From NCBI GenBank assembly GCA_023415205.1, contig JAEZLR010000022.1, forward strand, positions 1-64,000: a DNA stretch of 64,000 bases, in the 5' to 3' direction. Made by a program: the position numbers and the translations under genes. Shown here piece by piece: positions 7,871-16,914 of this stretch. Position 1 is the stretch's first letter. Every line of letters starts with the position of its first letter. The notes under the pieces are model-generated. The model worked only from the letters and a program-made list of their open reading frames with translations, made no database searches and had not been told where the DNA came from. This DNA comes from Bacillota bacterium. GTDB lineage: Bacteria; Bacillota; Clostridia; DSM-8532.

Positions 7871-9385
7871 TCACTCCTTGAACTGGTAATCAAACCAGTC
7901 AAAATAGGCGGGAGCGGAACACTTTTTTCCGTTTCCAGTGGAATAAAGCGCAATATAGTTTCCGGTAAACCTTCCGCCAACCTCGGTAGACAAATATTGA
8001 ACCTCACCCTGTCCCAGAGACACCAAGCGGCCACCTTCATCCCTGAAACCAAAACGGTAGAGGTTAGGTGTGGCTGACATTTCAAAGATCACTGAATCCC
8101 CGTGATAGTCGATACAGTTTTCCACCTTCCATAAGGAACCAATTTTTCTTCGGAACAGAATTTTGTTTTGATGGTCGGCCCGCGTCAAAGCTATTTCATA
8201 GTGATGATCACAATTGAGGAAGATGCATAATCCCGCTTCCTCGCCGTTCCAAATCGGACTGAAGGAGAGATGGGTGGCTGCGGTACATTCCATATGCTCC
8301 TGCCTTCTCCCTACCCATGCCGAGATCTCCTTGTCATTAAGGCCTGCCTCATTCCCCTTTAAGGTGAGGAATCCTCTTCTTTCAGTCAGAGACCACAAGG
8401 TGTCATCCCGGCTATAGATAAAGTTCCAGCACAGGTCGAGGGTATCACCCAGGAAATCATCCCTCGTATTTTTCTGTGGGTAAGGATGTTGGGGCAGGCA
8501 GTCTGCTTCCATGACCAGGTCTATGGAACCGTTGTTTCCAAAAATGGGCCATTTATCTTGATCCCACATGACGGGGGCCAAAAAAGTTTCTCTTCCCAGG
8601 TGGTGCCTATCGGGAAAGGAAACGGGCCGTATTCCTAGGCAGACAGCCCACCAGCTACCGTCATGGGCCTCAACTAAATCCGCATGTCCCACGGCTTTTA
8701 TGGGTAGAGGTAGGCTGCGATTCGTCAATACGGGATTACGTGGACAGGGGATGTAGGGGCCCTCTATGGATTTGCTTCTGGCTACCGTAAGCATGTGGCA
8801 CTGAGCGGTGCCCCCCTCTGAAATGAATAAATAGTAATAGTCATGGATTTTATAAATGTGAGGGCCTTCCGGGTTGCACCCGCCGGTTCCGCTCCAGATA
8901 TCCTTCCGCTGTCCCAAAAGTTTTCCGGTATGTATATCAATCTCGCAAAGGAAAATATTATCGTTTGTCCCTGTATAATAAACCCTCCCATCCTCATCGA
9001 AATAAAGGGATGGGTCTATTCCCGGTAAATCAATCCATAGAGGGTCCGACCACTCACCATAGGGGTTATCGGTCCAGATGAGAAAATTCCCACCTTTCTC
9101 TTGATTGGTAATATTGGTCGTGATCACATAGAACCGTCCCTGATGGTAGCGGAGGGTGGGGGCAAAGATACCCATGCAGTTGGGCGCAGCCCTGGACAAG
9201 GTTATTTGACTGTTCCTTGTAATGCAGTGGCCGATCTGCTCCCAATGAATTAAATCCCTGCTGTGAAACAAGGGAATCCCGGGGAAATACTCAAAGGAAC
9301 TGGTGACCAGATAATAATCCTCACCTACTCTTAAGATGCTAGGATCAGGATGAAATCCTGGAATGATAGGGTTTTTATAGAGCAT
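7871..9385 (-). CDS. GH43 family beta-xylosidase / arabinofuranosidase
   Basis: This 504-residue cytoplasmic enzyme has no signal peptide. The N-terminal five-bladed propeller begins KNPIIPGFHPDPSILRVGEDYYLVTSSFEYFPG, the classic GH43 opening with the catalytic base Asp in HPDPS. The acidic residues of CNPEGPHIYK and GHADLVEAHDG supply the other active-site positions. Residues 310-504 form the beta-sandwich typical of XynB-type xylosidases. It would release xylose or arabinose from imported xylo-oligosaccharides. GGAGGG precedes the ATG. No transporter or regulator of xylan use is adjacent, so it appears as a single gene. The subfamily (GH43_11-like) is a recognition by eye. Confidence 0.88.
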   Translation of the reverse strand: MLYKNPIIPGFHPDPSILRVGEDYYLVTSSFEYFPGIPLFHSRDLIHWEQIGHCITRNSQITLSRAAPNCMGIFAPTLRYHQGRFYVITTNITNQEKGGNFLIWTDNPYGEWSDPLWIDLPGIDPSLYFDEDGRVYYTGTNDNIFLCEIDIHTGKLLGQRKDIWSGTGGCNPEGPHIYKIHDYYYLFISEGGTAQCHMLTVARSKSIEGPYIPCPRNPVLTNRSLPLPIKAVGHADLVEAHDGSWWAVCLGIRPVSFPDRHHLGRETFLAPVMWDQDKWPIFGNNGSIDLVMEADCLPQHPYPQKNTRDDFLGDTLDLCWNFIYSRDDTLWSLTERRGFLTLKGNEAGLNDKEISAWVGRRQEHMECTAATHLSFSPIWNGEEAGLCIFLNCDHHYEIALTRADHQNKILFRRKIGSLWKVENCIDYHGDSVIFEMSATPNLYRFGFRDEGGRLVSLGQGEVQYLSTEVGGRFTGNYIALYSTGNGKKCSAPAYFDWFDYQFKE

Positions 9386-9503
9386 GGCATTCCCTCCTGT
9401 AAAGAATCTTTATCCTAATTATACATCTTCTATCAAAATTACCTATTAAATTTTTAGAATATTAGAGATAAAACAATGTTTCATTAGAGTTTGGTTAAGT
9501 TCC

Positions 9504-9532
9504 TTGTTAATAAAACAAAACAATGTTATATT
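9504..9532 (+). promoter_or_regulatory. Promoter of the yhbD-bacE-bacF operon
   Basis: TTGTTA (9504-9509) and TATATT (9527-9532) have 17-bp spacing, 78 bp ahead of the yhbD start. A repeated AAAACAATGTT element (near 9471 and 9518) flanks the -35 region. Confidence 0.6.
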
Positions 9533-9609
9533 ATTGATGAAACAGCATAGAATATCTAAGAATAAATTAATTCTATTCGTCCAGCATGAGTAACTACAGA
9601 GGTGAAGAG

Positions 9610-10233
9610 ATGGAAGAGTTTATATCCAAGAAGGACCTTCTGGCAACAACCGGAATATCCTACGGCCAATTATATCGTTGGAAAAGGGAAAGCCTTATTC
9701 CAGAAGATTGGTTTATTAAAAAGTCCTCCTATACGGGCCAGGAGACTTATTTTCCTCGAGAAAAAATCCTGGAGCGTATTGAAAAAATACAGTCCCTGAA
9801 GGACCGTTATCCCTTGGAGGATCTGGCCCGTATGCTATCGCCTGAGCTAACAGGCATCACCTACAGGGTATCAAAGGTTATCAATGAAAGGGTGGTCGAT
9901 GGGCCCACGGCAAAGATCTTCCAGGAAAGGCTGAAGAACGAATTTTGTTCCTTTTGGGAGCTCTGTGTTATTTATTCTCTTGGAATCGCCCGGTCTAGGG
10001 GATTTCTGACTGATACAGACATTAAACGCCTTGCTGACAGCTTTAGCCAATGGACCAAGGGCTATGGCAATGGTTCCTATATGCTCTATATCATTAAGTT
10101 CGGACAGTCCAATACCGTTATTCTGGGGGGTAAGGAGCCTTCCATTTTAATAGATCCTGCTTTTAAGATTGTAGCCGGGTATGATTTGGATCAACAGGGA
10201 GCCGACCTAAAACTAAAAATTAATGTCCTTTAA
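9610..10233 (+). CDS. yhbD: YhbD-family (DUF4004) protein
   Basis: This 207-residue protein starts at ATG 9610 behind GAGGTGAAGAG; the upstream ATG at 9586 has no ribosome binding site. The N-terminus FISKKDLLATTGISYGQLYRWKRESLIPEDWF is a MerR-like winged-helix DNA-binding module, followed by TYFPREKILERIEKIQSLKD. The C-terminal half is the uncharacterised DUF4004 part. In Bacillus subtilis, yhbD lies directly ahead of yhbE and yhbF, and the same order is seen here. It is probably an operon-linked regulator or partner of the bactofilins; a regulatory role is inferred. Confidence 0.85.
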   Translation: MEEFISKKDLLATTGISYGQLYRWKRESLIPEDWFIKKSSYTGQETYFPREKILERIEKIQSLKDRYPLEDLARMLSPELTGITYRVSKVINERVVDGPTAKIFQERLKNEFCSFWELCVIYSLGIARSRGFLTDTDIKRLADSFSQWTKGYGNGSYMLYIIKFGQSNTVILGGKEPSILIDPAFKIVAGYDLDQQGADLKLKINVL

Positions 10234-10258
10234 GGGATGAGATAGGGAGGTTATCGCT

Positions 10259-10861
10259 ATGAGCGATAATAATGTAACCATCATAGGAGCGGGCTTTGTG
10301 TCCGCTGGGCAGTACGACAAGATTTCCATAAACGGAACCAGCACGCTTTCCGGGGAAATTATTGCTGAATCCATCAATATCAACGGGATGGGTAAGTCAA
10401 CAGGGGTTGTGAAAGCCCAAAAGGTGGAGGTAAACGGTGTCTATAACGGCTCTGAACTTAGGGCAAGCAAAGTGATTATCAGAGGTCTGGCAGATTTATC
10501 AGGAAATCTTGAAAGCGAGCAGTTCGAGCTCAATGGCAGCATCAAATGTAGGTCCATCAATGCTGATAGTGTAGAGATCAAGTTGAAAGGCCATATTAAT
10601 GTAAAAGAGCTGGTGGGATCCCGGATCAGTGTCAGGGTGAAGGAGCCCAGTTTTACTCTTTTTAATGTGCAGGTGAAGCCTTCGGTACTGAATGCGCAAT
10701 TGATAGAAGCCGATGAAATTTTTCTGGAGCATACCGAGGCGGATGTGGTCAGCGGTTCTGTCGTTCAAATCGGTAAGGGATGTCGGATTGGTCGTGTGGA
10801 ATACAAGGAAAGCCTTAAGGTATCTAATGAAGCCAATGTCGGTCAAATCGTAAAGGATTAG
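10259..10861 (+). CDS. bacE: Bactofilin-type polymer-forming protein (YhbE/BacE-like)
   Basis: This 200-residue protein is made of repeating short beta strands with small residues, a right-handed beta-helix as in bactofilins: GAGFVSAGQYDKISINGTSTLSGEIIAESININGMGKSTG and so on, with VxxNGxxxG spacing throughout. Bactofilins polymerise without nucleotide into cytoskeletal filaments; B. subtilis BacE/BacF are needed for assembly of the flagellar apparatus. The gene follows yhbD by 25 bp with GGGAGG ahead of the ATG and precedes a paralogue by 19 bp. No membrane anchor is visible. The family call is firm; the cellular role here is inferred from Bacillus. Confidence 0.85.
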   Translation: MSDNNVTIIGAGFVSAGQYDKISINGTSTLSGEIIAESININGMGKSTGVVKAQKVEVNGVYNGSELRASKVIIRGLADLSGNLESEQFELNGSIKCRSINADSVEIKLKGHINVKELVGSRISVRVKEPSFTLFNVQVKPSVLNAQLIEADEIFLEHTEADVVSGSVVQIGKGCRIGRVEYKESLKVSNEANVGQIVKD

Positions 10862-10880
10862 GAAGGGATGGGTGGCAGCT

Positions 10881-11480
10881 ATGAATCATAATGAGGTCAA
10901 TATTGCTGGAGTGGGAATTTTCCAGGGGGATATTGATGCGGACATCGTCAAATGCTTTGGCGTCGGGAAGACTTTAGGAACTGTCAAATGCCGGCAAATG
11001 ATGGTGAAAGGGGTTTTCTCAACCACTAAAAGGGTTTATGCGCAAAGTGTTGATGTTAAGGGTGTTCTTAAATGCGCCTCCGAATTGAGCGCTGAGCGGT
11101 TTGTCGTTATGGGTTCAGTTGTTTCTCAATCGCTTTTAAATGGCGGAGAAATTGATATACAATTTGAGCGCTTGAGTAAAGCCCGGGAAGTTGGGGGAGA
11201 GAGAATCAGCATCCGACCCGGAGACTTCTTTCACAAAGAGCGTTTAGGAAAGCCAGGGAAGCAGTTCATGGGCCTTATTCCCAACGGGGTATTTAAAGCA
11301 GAGGTCATTGAGGGAAATGACATCTATCTTGAAAATGTTCAGGCTGGCACGGTACGTGGACAGAATGTGGTTATTGGCCCTAATTGCCGCGTGGCTTATC
11401 TGGAATACTCAAACAAGGCGAAGGTTCATGAAAGCTCCAATGTCTTAGAAATAAAGGGTCAAAAGGTGAGAAACATTTAG
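10881..11480 (+). CDS. bacF: Bactofilin-type polymer-forming protein (YhbF/BacF-like)
   Basis: This 199-residue paralogue of the preceding gene has the same beta-helical rhythm (GVGIFQGDIDADIVKCFGVGKTLGTVKCRQMMVKGVFSTTKRVYAQSVDVKGVLKC) and the same closing pattern (VIEGNDIYLENVQAGTVRGQNVVIGPNCRVAYLEYSNK). It contains an insertion around residues 95-135 (LSKAREVGGERISIRPGDFF). ATG 10881 is preferred over GTG 10872 because GGGTGG sits just before it. It probably co-polymerises with BacE. Its 3' end overlaps the convergent end-joining polymerase gene by 4 bp, with no terminator between them. Confidence 0.83.
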   Translation: MNHNEVNIAGVGIFQGDIDADIVKCFGVGKTLGTVKCRQMMVKGVFSTTKRVYAQSVDVKGVLKCASELSAERFVVMGSVVSQSLLNGGEIDIQFERLSKAREVGGERISIRPGDFFHKERLGKPGKQFMGLIPNGVFKAEVIEGNDIYLENVQAGTVRGQNVVIGPNCRVAYLEYSNKAKVHESSNVLEIKGQKVRNI

Positions 11481-12400
11481 GAGTTATCACCCTGGGATAT
11501 AATTTTTTTGACCACTTCCTCCAAGCTTTTCTCGGGGCCTTTGGCTGATAAAAGCGGGGCAAAAAGATCCCCCGTTTTTTTCAGTCGCTCAACAGCGTTG
11601 TTTAAGGTGAAATTTTCGGGCTTGATGCCTTTACGCACTTCTTCCCAGGTGACGGGCATGGAAAGTGTGGCGCTTTTTGTGGCCCGGGGGGAATAGACCA
11701 GGGTTATGGTTTTTCCCTGCCACATTTGAAGGTAGTCAAAATATAGCTTGGTGCCCCGCTTGTCCACCAACCGCTCAATAGTAATTTTACGAGGATATTT
11801 CTGAGCAAAGTACTGGCCGAAGAATTCATTGATTCTCCGGGCCGTATCGTATGAATATTTTCCGCCCACAGGAATATAAAGCTGCATGCCGGAGGCTCCC
11901 GAGGTCTTGATAAAGCTTTTGATAGAAAGTGAGTCCAGTGTTTCCTTCACCAGAAGGGCCACCTCCGTTACATCCTCGAAGGTTTGGCCCTCGGAGGGGT
12001 CCAGATCGAAGACGATGGAGGTGGGATGATCCTCTTTCCTATAGGTGTTAAAGGAGGTATGGAACTCCAGGGAGGCCAGGTTAATCAACCAACACAGGGT
12101 GGGAATAGAATCTAAAAGAGCATATTTGATAGCGTTCCAGGTATGGCGGGAAATCCATGGGGGAGCATAATCGGGCAGGTTTTTTGCAAAAAAGGATTTA
12201 CCATGAACCCCGTGGGGATAACGAATGGTGGTCAGCAGGCGATCCCTGGCATGGGGCAGAAGATAGGGGGAAAGCTCGATCATACGGGTAAGGTAATCTA
12301 TTTTCCGGATACCGACTTCAGGCCAGAGAGGCTTTTCAGGATTAGAAAGCCTGAGCTTTTTTCCCTCTATGGTAAGGGTTTCATAGGCTTTGGTCATATA
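11477..12400 (-). CDS. ligD: LigD-type polymerase/primase domain protein (non-homologous end joining)
   Basis: This stand-alone archaeo-eukaryotic-primase-type polymerase of about 307 residues fills gaps during double-strand break repair. The start is ATG 12400 with AAGGAGG just upstream; the longer frame to 12496 lies inside the ligase gene. LSNPEKPLWPEVGIRKIDYLTR is the typical opening, and SIVFDLDPSEG carries the catalytic DxD. KTSGASGMQLYIPV and VYSPRATKSATLSMPVTWEEV are conserved family blocks. In Pseudomonas LigD this domain is fused to ligase and phosphoesterase; here the ligase is a separate gene 10 bp upstream and no phosphoesterase is present. Confidence 0.9.
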   Translation of the reverse strand, partial: YMTKAYETLTIEGKKLRLSNPEKPLWPEVGIRKIDYLTRMIELSPYLLPHARDRLLTTIRYPHGVHGKSFFAKNLPDYAPPWISRHTWNAIKYALLDSIPTLCWLINLASLEFHTSFNTYRKEDHPTSIVFDLDPSEGQTFEDVTEVALLVKETLDSLSIKSFIKTSGASGMQLYIPVGGKYSYDTARRINEFFGQYFAQKYPRKITIERLVDKRGTKLYFDYLQMWQGKTITLVYSPRATKSATLSMPVTWEEVRKGIKPENFTLNNAVERLKKTGDLFAPLLSAKGPEKSLEEVVKKIISQGDNS

Positions 12401-12410
12401 AAGCCCCTCC

Positions 12411-13361
12411 TTATTCAATAAATTCTGTACCGTCAGCCTCCATCGGGTCCGAGGGTGAAAAACCCAAAATTCTGGGGTGGCGCAGGCCGCCGTCAAAAGT
12501 CCATTCCAGAAAGCTCACCCACACTGTGAGACGGGGACTGAACCACACGATTTGCTGCTGCTCCGCCCGGGACATGTCGGAAATCTTAAAACCGGAGGAC
12601 TGTGACCTCAACAGGGATAAGGATTCCTTGAGAAGCTTAAAATGCTCCTGAGTAAGGCCAATGGAGGCTCTTCCCACATAAGCCAATTCCCCCTCCCGCC
12701 AAACAGCCAAAATCAGTGAATTGGGGAATCCGTTTTTTAAGGTTACCCCGGCAACAATGGCCAGCATCCTCCGGATTAATTTTGTTTTAAACCAATCCTT
12801 GTGCTCCTTGTAGGGACGATAGGGACTGTTTCTCCTCTTGGAGACGATCCCTTCCCATCCCTTTTCTCGCATGAGATCGAAAAGCTCCAAACCGTTGTCA
12901 AAATCGTCGGTAATGGCTATGGCCGGGCTGGTTTCAAGGCTTTCACGCAAAAGGGCCAGCCTTTCACAAAGCGGCCTTTCTGTCAGTAGCTTACCGTTAA
13001 GGGCTAAAAGGTCAAAGACAATGTATTGAGCGGGGTATTTTTTTTGGTAGTAGCCAATCCTTTGTGGATCACGCACCCGTTCCCTTATCAGGCTTAATTG
13101 AAAGGAAGGCTTTTGCTCCTCGTTTAGAAGGATGATTTCACCGTCCAGCACCGCCTGATGCCCCTTTAAGAGCCCGGGAAGCACAGAGAGCTCGGGATAG
13201 AATGCCGTACGCTCACGGCCCTTTTTGGTATAAATGCTTAGCGCTCCGTTTTCAATATAGCATAGGCCCCGGATACCATCCCACTTGACCTGATGGAGAA
13301 AATCCTCTCCCTCCGCCACCGAGGGGATCAGTATGGGGGACATAGGCACAATCCAGTCCAT
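12411..13361 (-). CDS. ligD: ATP-dependent DNA ligase (LigD ligase domain, stand-alone)
   Basis: This 316-residue ligase seals double-strand breaks. The adenylation site KWDGIRG (motif I, Lys near residue 28) is followed by DGEIILLNEEQKPSF (motif III) and GWEGIVSKRRNSPYRPYKEHKDWFKTKL (motifs IV/V). The C-terminal OB fold includes the LTVWVSFLEWTFDGGLRHPRILGF block. It sits between ku and the polymerase gene with very short gaps (12 and 10 bp), so the three form one repair operon. ATP-dependent ligases of this class recruit Ku to ends. They protect spores and resting cells, which suits a spore former. Confidence 0.92.
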   Translation of the reverse strand: MDWIVPMSPILIPSVAEGEDFLHQVKWDGIRGLCYIENGALSIYTKKGRERTAFYPELSVLPGLLKGHQAVLDGEIILLNEEQKPSFQLSLIRERVRDPQRIGYYQKKYPAQYIVFDLLALNGKLLTERPLCERLALLRESLETSPAIAITDDFDNGLELFDLMREKGWEGIVSKRRNSPYRPYKEHKDWFKTKLIRRMLAIVAGVTLKNGFPNSLILAVWREGELAYVGRASIGLTQEHFKLLKESLSLLRSQSSGFKISDMSRAEQQQIVWFSPRLTVWVSFLEWTFDGGLRHPRILGFSPSDPMEADGTEFIE

Positions 13362-13373
13362 TTCATTACCTCA

Positions 13374-14234
13374 TCACCCCACACCGAGCTTCTCCTTTTG
13401 GGCTTTTTTGGCGGTCTTTCGGGGCTTGCCGGACTCAGCCCTGCCCTGGGTTTCCCGACGAAACTCCTCAGTCTTTTTAAGACTGGCCTGCAACGCGGCC
13501 ATAAGATCAATGACATTACGCTGCGGCGCTTCGGGGGCGGAAACAATCTCCTCTCCCTCAATCTTCTTATGGATCATGGCAAGAAGTGCCTCACGATAAT
13601 CGTCCTTATATTTTTCGGGCTTGAATTCGGCTGTCAGGTTGTCGATAAGCTGCTCAGCCATTTGAAGCTCTCTTTCGTCAACAGTAACGTTCTCCGGTAC
13701 TCCCGGAATTTGCTTGATATCCCGAACTTCATCCGGAAAATAGATGGTTTCCAGAACCAGTACATTGTTAAGCACCCTCAAAACCGCAAGGGATTGCTTA
13801 TCCCGGATGGTAATGCGGGCAACGGCAATCCGGCCCGTGTCGTCCATGGCCTTTCTTAGTAGGCTGTAGGCCTTAGAACCGCCATTTTCCTGAGGGGCTA
13901 GGTAATAGGACTTGTCAAAGTAAAGGGGGTCGATCTCCTTTAAGTGGACAAAGTCCAGAATTTCTACGGTCTTGGCTGATTTGGGACGGATGGCGTCAAT
14001 ATCCTTATCTTCGATAATGACATAATGACCGGGTTCGTACTCATAGCCCCGGACAATGTCCTCAGGAGCTATTTTTTCATTACAGCCGGGACAGACCCTT
14101 TCGGTTTTAATGGGGGTTTTGCATTTTTTGTGTAAATATTTGAATCGGATATCCCTGTCCTCAGTAGCCGCAAACATCTTAACGGGAATATTGACAAGGC
14201 CGAAGCTGATGGACCCCTTCCACATGGTATGCAT
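13374..14234 (-). CDS. ku: Ku protein, DNA end binding for non-homologous end joining
   Basis: This 286-residue bacterial Ku starts MHTMWKGSISFGLVNIPVKMFAATEDRDIRF, the highly conserved opening of the family. The beta-barrel core follows, including GYEYEPGHYVIIEDKDIDAI and FDKSYYLAPQENGGSKAYSLLRKAM, then the bridge helices. The basic Lys-rich C-terminus (RKTAKKAQKEK) probably aids DNA and ligase binding. Homodimers encircle broken ends and recruit the ligase and polymerase encoded immediately downstream. It is the first gene of the minus-strand operon. The usual CxxC-type zinc pair (CKTPIKTERVCPGC) is retained. Confidence 0.94.
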   Translation of the reverse strand: MHTMWKGSISFGLVNIPVKMFAATEDRDIRFKYLHKKCKTPIKTERVCPGCNEKIAPEDIVRGYEYEPGHYVIIEDKDIDAIRPKSAKTVEILDFVHLKEIDPLYFDKSYYLAPQENGGSKAYSLLRKAMDDTGRIAVARITIRDKQSLAVLRVLNNVLVLETIYFPDEVRDIKQIPGVPENVTVDERELQMAEQLIDNLTAEFKPEKYKDDYREALLAMIHKKIEGEEIVSAPEAPQRNVIDLMAALQASLKKTEEFRRETQGRAESGKPRKTAKKAQKEKLGVG

Positions 14235-14283
14235 GGTGCTCCTCCAATCGGGCAGGGTGATGATGGGTTATCCCTGCGTATTT

Positions 14284-14556
14284 TTAGTCGCTTTTCTCAA
14301 ATGTCCTTGCTCCATAGTGTGAGTTGGAGCGTGGTGCATTATGCATCAAATGAAGACCTGCCGCATAGGAGTTTGGGAGTCCTTTAAAAAAATTATCAAA
14401 TGGGAGAGATTGAGCCTTGACACTCACGGACGCGTTGTTATAAGCTATATAAGCTTTTCCTTTAAAAGCGAATGAGAATTGAGACTTAATATCACTGTCA
14501 CATTTCTTAAGAAAAGGCCTTAGGGAGTCGCTTCCCTTGGTTTTGGTCAGAATCAC
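14284..14556 (-). CDS. Unrecognised small ORF, possible gene remnant
   Basis: The minus strand between ku and helD contains a 90-codon frame with natural-looking composition (residues include KCDSDIKSQFSFAFKGKAYIAYNN and PNSYAAGLHLMHNAPRS). No good ribosome binding site precedes the candidate GTG (14556) or TTG (14574) starts, and the frame continues upstream into the helD antisense. It may be the 3' end of a decayed gene. No family was recognised. Confidence 0.3.
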   Translation of the reverse strand: MILTKTKGSDSLRPFLKKCDSDIKSQFSFAFKGKAYIAYNNASVSVKAQSLPFDNFFKGLPNSYAAGLHLMHNAPRSNSHYGARTFEKSD

Positions 14557-14601
14557 TGATGTGAGTTGGCCCAATGAAAGCTTTACAAGGAGGATTATCC
14601 A

Positions 14602-16872
14602 ATGTCCTGCCAAGAGCACCCTTCCTATCATGAAGAGGAACAACGCTTGACCTACACCCTGAAGCTGGTGAACCAAACACTCTCCGAATCCCGGCTGAAC
14701 AAAAACAAGGTGGACACCGAAATTGATCGCTTGAAAAAAACCGGCACCTCCGACAGCTCTCTGGATTATGTGGATTTGTCCATAAACTATCAATTACAGA
14801 GCGCCTTTGCCCTGAAGCTTAGAAATCTTGTGGAAGCTCAGAAAAAGCCCTATTTTGCTCGCATCGATTTTGCTGAGGACGGCACCAGGGATCAGGAACT
14901 ACTTTATATCGGGAAAATGTGCCTTATCAGGGACGAGGATATGAAGCCTGTTATCATTGACTGGCGCGCACCCGTGGCCAGCCTGTATTATGAGGAGCGC
15001 CTCGGGCGGGCGCACTATCTGTGTCCTAAGGGCGATGTGACAGGGGAGCTTAAGCTTAAGCGTCAGTTCTCCATTGAAGAGGGCCAGCTTAGAAATATTT
15101 TCGATATCGATATCACCACCAACGATGAATTTCTTCAGGGCTATTTGGGGGCCAGTGCCGACAATCGCCTGAAGGATATTGTTTCGACCATTCAGGCCGA
15201 ACAGAACCATATCATCCGGGCCGACATGTGGACACCCCTTATTGTGCAGGGGGCGGCCGGAAGCGGAAAAACCACCATTGCCCTCCATCGCATTGCTTAT
15301 CTGGTTTACACCCATGAAAAAACCTTCAACCCCGAAAGCTTTATGATCATAGCCCCCAATACTCTTTTTCTGGACTATATCTCCGAGATTCTTCCCGAGT
15401 TGGGGGTGGATAGGGTACGCCAGACCACCTTTGAGGATTTCGGCCTGGACCTCATCGGAAAGCGCCTCAAATTCCGCAATCCCCATGAGAAGCTGATGCT
15501 TTTGGCGTCGGGCAAGGACAGGGATATGGCTGAAAAGCTGAAGGCCGCCTCCAGCCTCAAATGCTCCATGGCTTTCAAGAGGCTTCTGGATGGGTTCTTG
15601 GATGCCGTTGAGGCCTCCATGCTCCCTAAAAAGGATTTCACCCTTTTCAACGAGATGGTTATGAGCTATAAGGAGCTTCAGGACTTATTTATCCGGGAGT
15701 ATAAGCGCCTGCCCGTCAGAAATAGGCTCGAAGAGCTAAAAAAGCATATGGCCTATAGAATCTCAAAAAAGAAGGGGGCTTTTGCGGCCAAGTTTGAAAA
15801 GGATTGTGCCGACGAGGTGTTGAGCCTGAAGGAGAGTATGGAGGATTCCAGTGAAAGGCAGAGGTGTATTGCCGATGTCTTCAACCGCCGGGACTTCAAG
15901 CTCAAGGCCCTGGACAGGGAAGGGAAAAAGGCCATCAATGATTATCTGGCCGGTATTTTAAAGAAACAGCCCTTTGAGCATTATAAGGATTTTATACTTT
16001 ACCTCAGGGATGCAGCCTCCAATGAGATTGAGGCCTACGCCGCCCAATGGAGTCAGGATGTTTTAAAGTCCTCAAAAATTGAGGTTGAGGACCTGGCCCC
16101 GATGATACACATAAAATACCGAATCCATGGCATTGATGAAAAAATACCCGTCAGGCATATTGTCATTGACGAGGCCCAGGATTTTTCTGCATTTCAGCTC
16201 TATGTCATCAGGCAGATCATCAAGGATAGCTCCTTTACTATCTTGGGAGACCTCTGTCAGGGTATTCACTCCTATCGCAGCCTGAAAAGCTGGGAGGAGC
16301 TAATGGAGGAGGTCTTTTTTGACCGGCGAAGCGAGATGCTCACTTTGGAGCAAAGCTATCGAACCACCATAGAGATTATGGAGGCCGCCAACAATGTGGC
16401 CAGAAAAATGGCCATCCCCGGAGTGCCTCTGGCTAAGCCGGTTTTCCGGCATGGCGAGCCGGTGCGGCTCATTCATGATGCCTCGGATCGGGAGCGGGAT
16501 GAAGCTATCTCATACCGGATTCAGGAGCTGCTTGAAAAGGACTTCAGACTGATTGCCGTCATTGCCAAGACGGCTGAGGCCTGTGAGCTTATCCACCACC
16601 AGCTTCGGAGGAAGATCAAGGATATTACTCTGATTACGGGAGCTGAGGGGGAGTACAATGGCGGTGTTATGGTGGTGCCGGCCCATCTGGCTAAGGGGCT
16701 TGAATTTGATGCTGTCATTCTTACCGATGTGTCCCAAGGGGTATACAGCCTTTCAGACATGGATGCCAAGCTTCTTTATGTAGCCATGACCCGTGCCATG
16801 CATGTAATGGATATACATTATACAAAACATATATCTCCTCTATTGGAAGGGTTTCCGTTTGTCGAAATATAA
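14602..16872 (+). CDS. helD: HelD-like RNA polymerase recycling helicase (UvrD/Rep-type SF1)
   Basis: This 756-residue SF1 ATPase starts with a coiled-coil arm (about residues 1-80, EEEQRLTYTLKLVNQTLSES). The HelD-specific block IGKMCLIRDEDMKPVIIDWRAPVASLYYE follows. Walker A is QGAAGSGKTTIALHRIAYL (near 215), Walker B VIDEAQDFSAFQ, and later UvrD-type motifs include LEQSYRTT and AKGLEFDAVILTD with VAMTRAMH. HelD binds stalled or post-termination RNA polymerase and pries out DNA and RNA by ATP-driven opening. AGGAGG (14587-14592) fixes the start. The closing 3' motifs are intact. A DNA helicase IV role is an alternative label for the same family. Confidence 0.9.
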   Translation: MSCQEHPSYHEEEQRLTYTLKLVNQTLSESRLNKNKVDTEIDRLKKTGTSDSSLDYVDLSINYQLQSAFALKLRNLVEAQKKPYFARIDFAEDGTRDQELLYIGKMCLIRDEDMKPVIIDWRAPVASLYYEERLGRAHYLCPKGDVTGELKLKRQFSIEEGQLRNIFDIDITTNDEFLQGYLGASADNRLKDIVSTIQAEQNHIIRADMWTPLIVQGAAGSGKTTIALHRIAYLVYTHEKTFNPESFMIIAPNTLFLDYISEILPELGVDRVRQTTFEDFGLDLIGKRLKFRNPHEKLMLLASGKDRDMAEKLKAASSLKCSMAFKRLLDGFLDAVEASMLPKKDFTLFNEMVMSYKELQDLFIREYKRLPVRNRLEELKKHMAYRISKKKGAFAAKFEKDCADEVLSLKESMEDSSERQRCIADVFNRRDFKLKALDREGKKAINDYLAGILKKQPFEHYKDFILYLRDAASNEIEAYAAQWSQDVLKSSKIEVEDLAPMIHIKYRIHGIDEKIPVRHIVIDEAQDFSAFQLYVIRQIIKDSSFTILGDLCQGIHSYRSLKSWEELMEEVFFDRRSEMLTLEQSYRTTIEIMEAANNVARKMAIPGVPLAKPVFRHGEPVRLIHDASDRERDEAISYRIQELLEKDFRLIAVIAKTAEACELIHHQLRRKIKDITLITGAEGEYNGGVMVVPAHLAKGLEFDAVILTDVSQGVYSLSDMDAKLLYVAMTRAMHVMDIHYTKHISPLLEGFPFVEI

Positions 16873-16914
16873 GTTATAATGTTTACAAAAGACGAAATTT
16901 TGAAGGATGATTAT

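Noticed and set aside
14284..14793. 169-codon open frame on the minus strand ahead of helD
   Set aside because: The upstream half is antisense to the helD coding region and reads as a shadow; only the 3' 90 codons look natural and are listed with low confidence.
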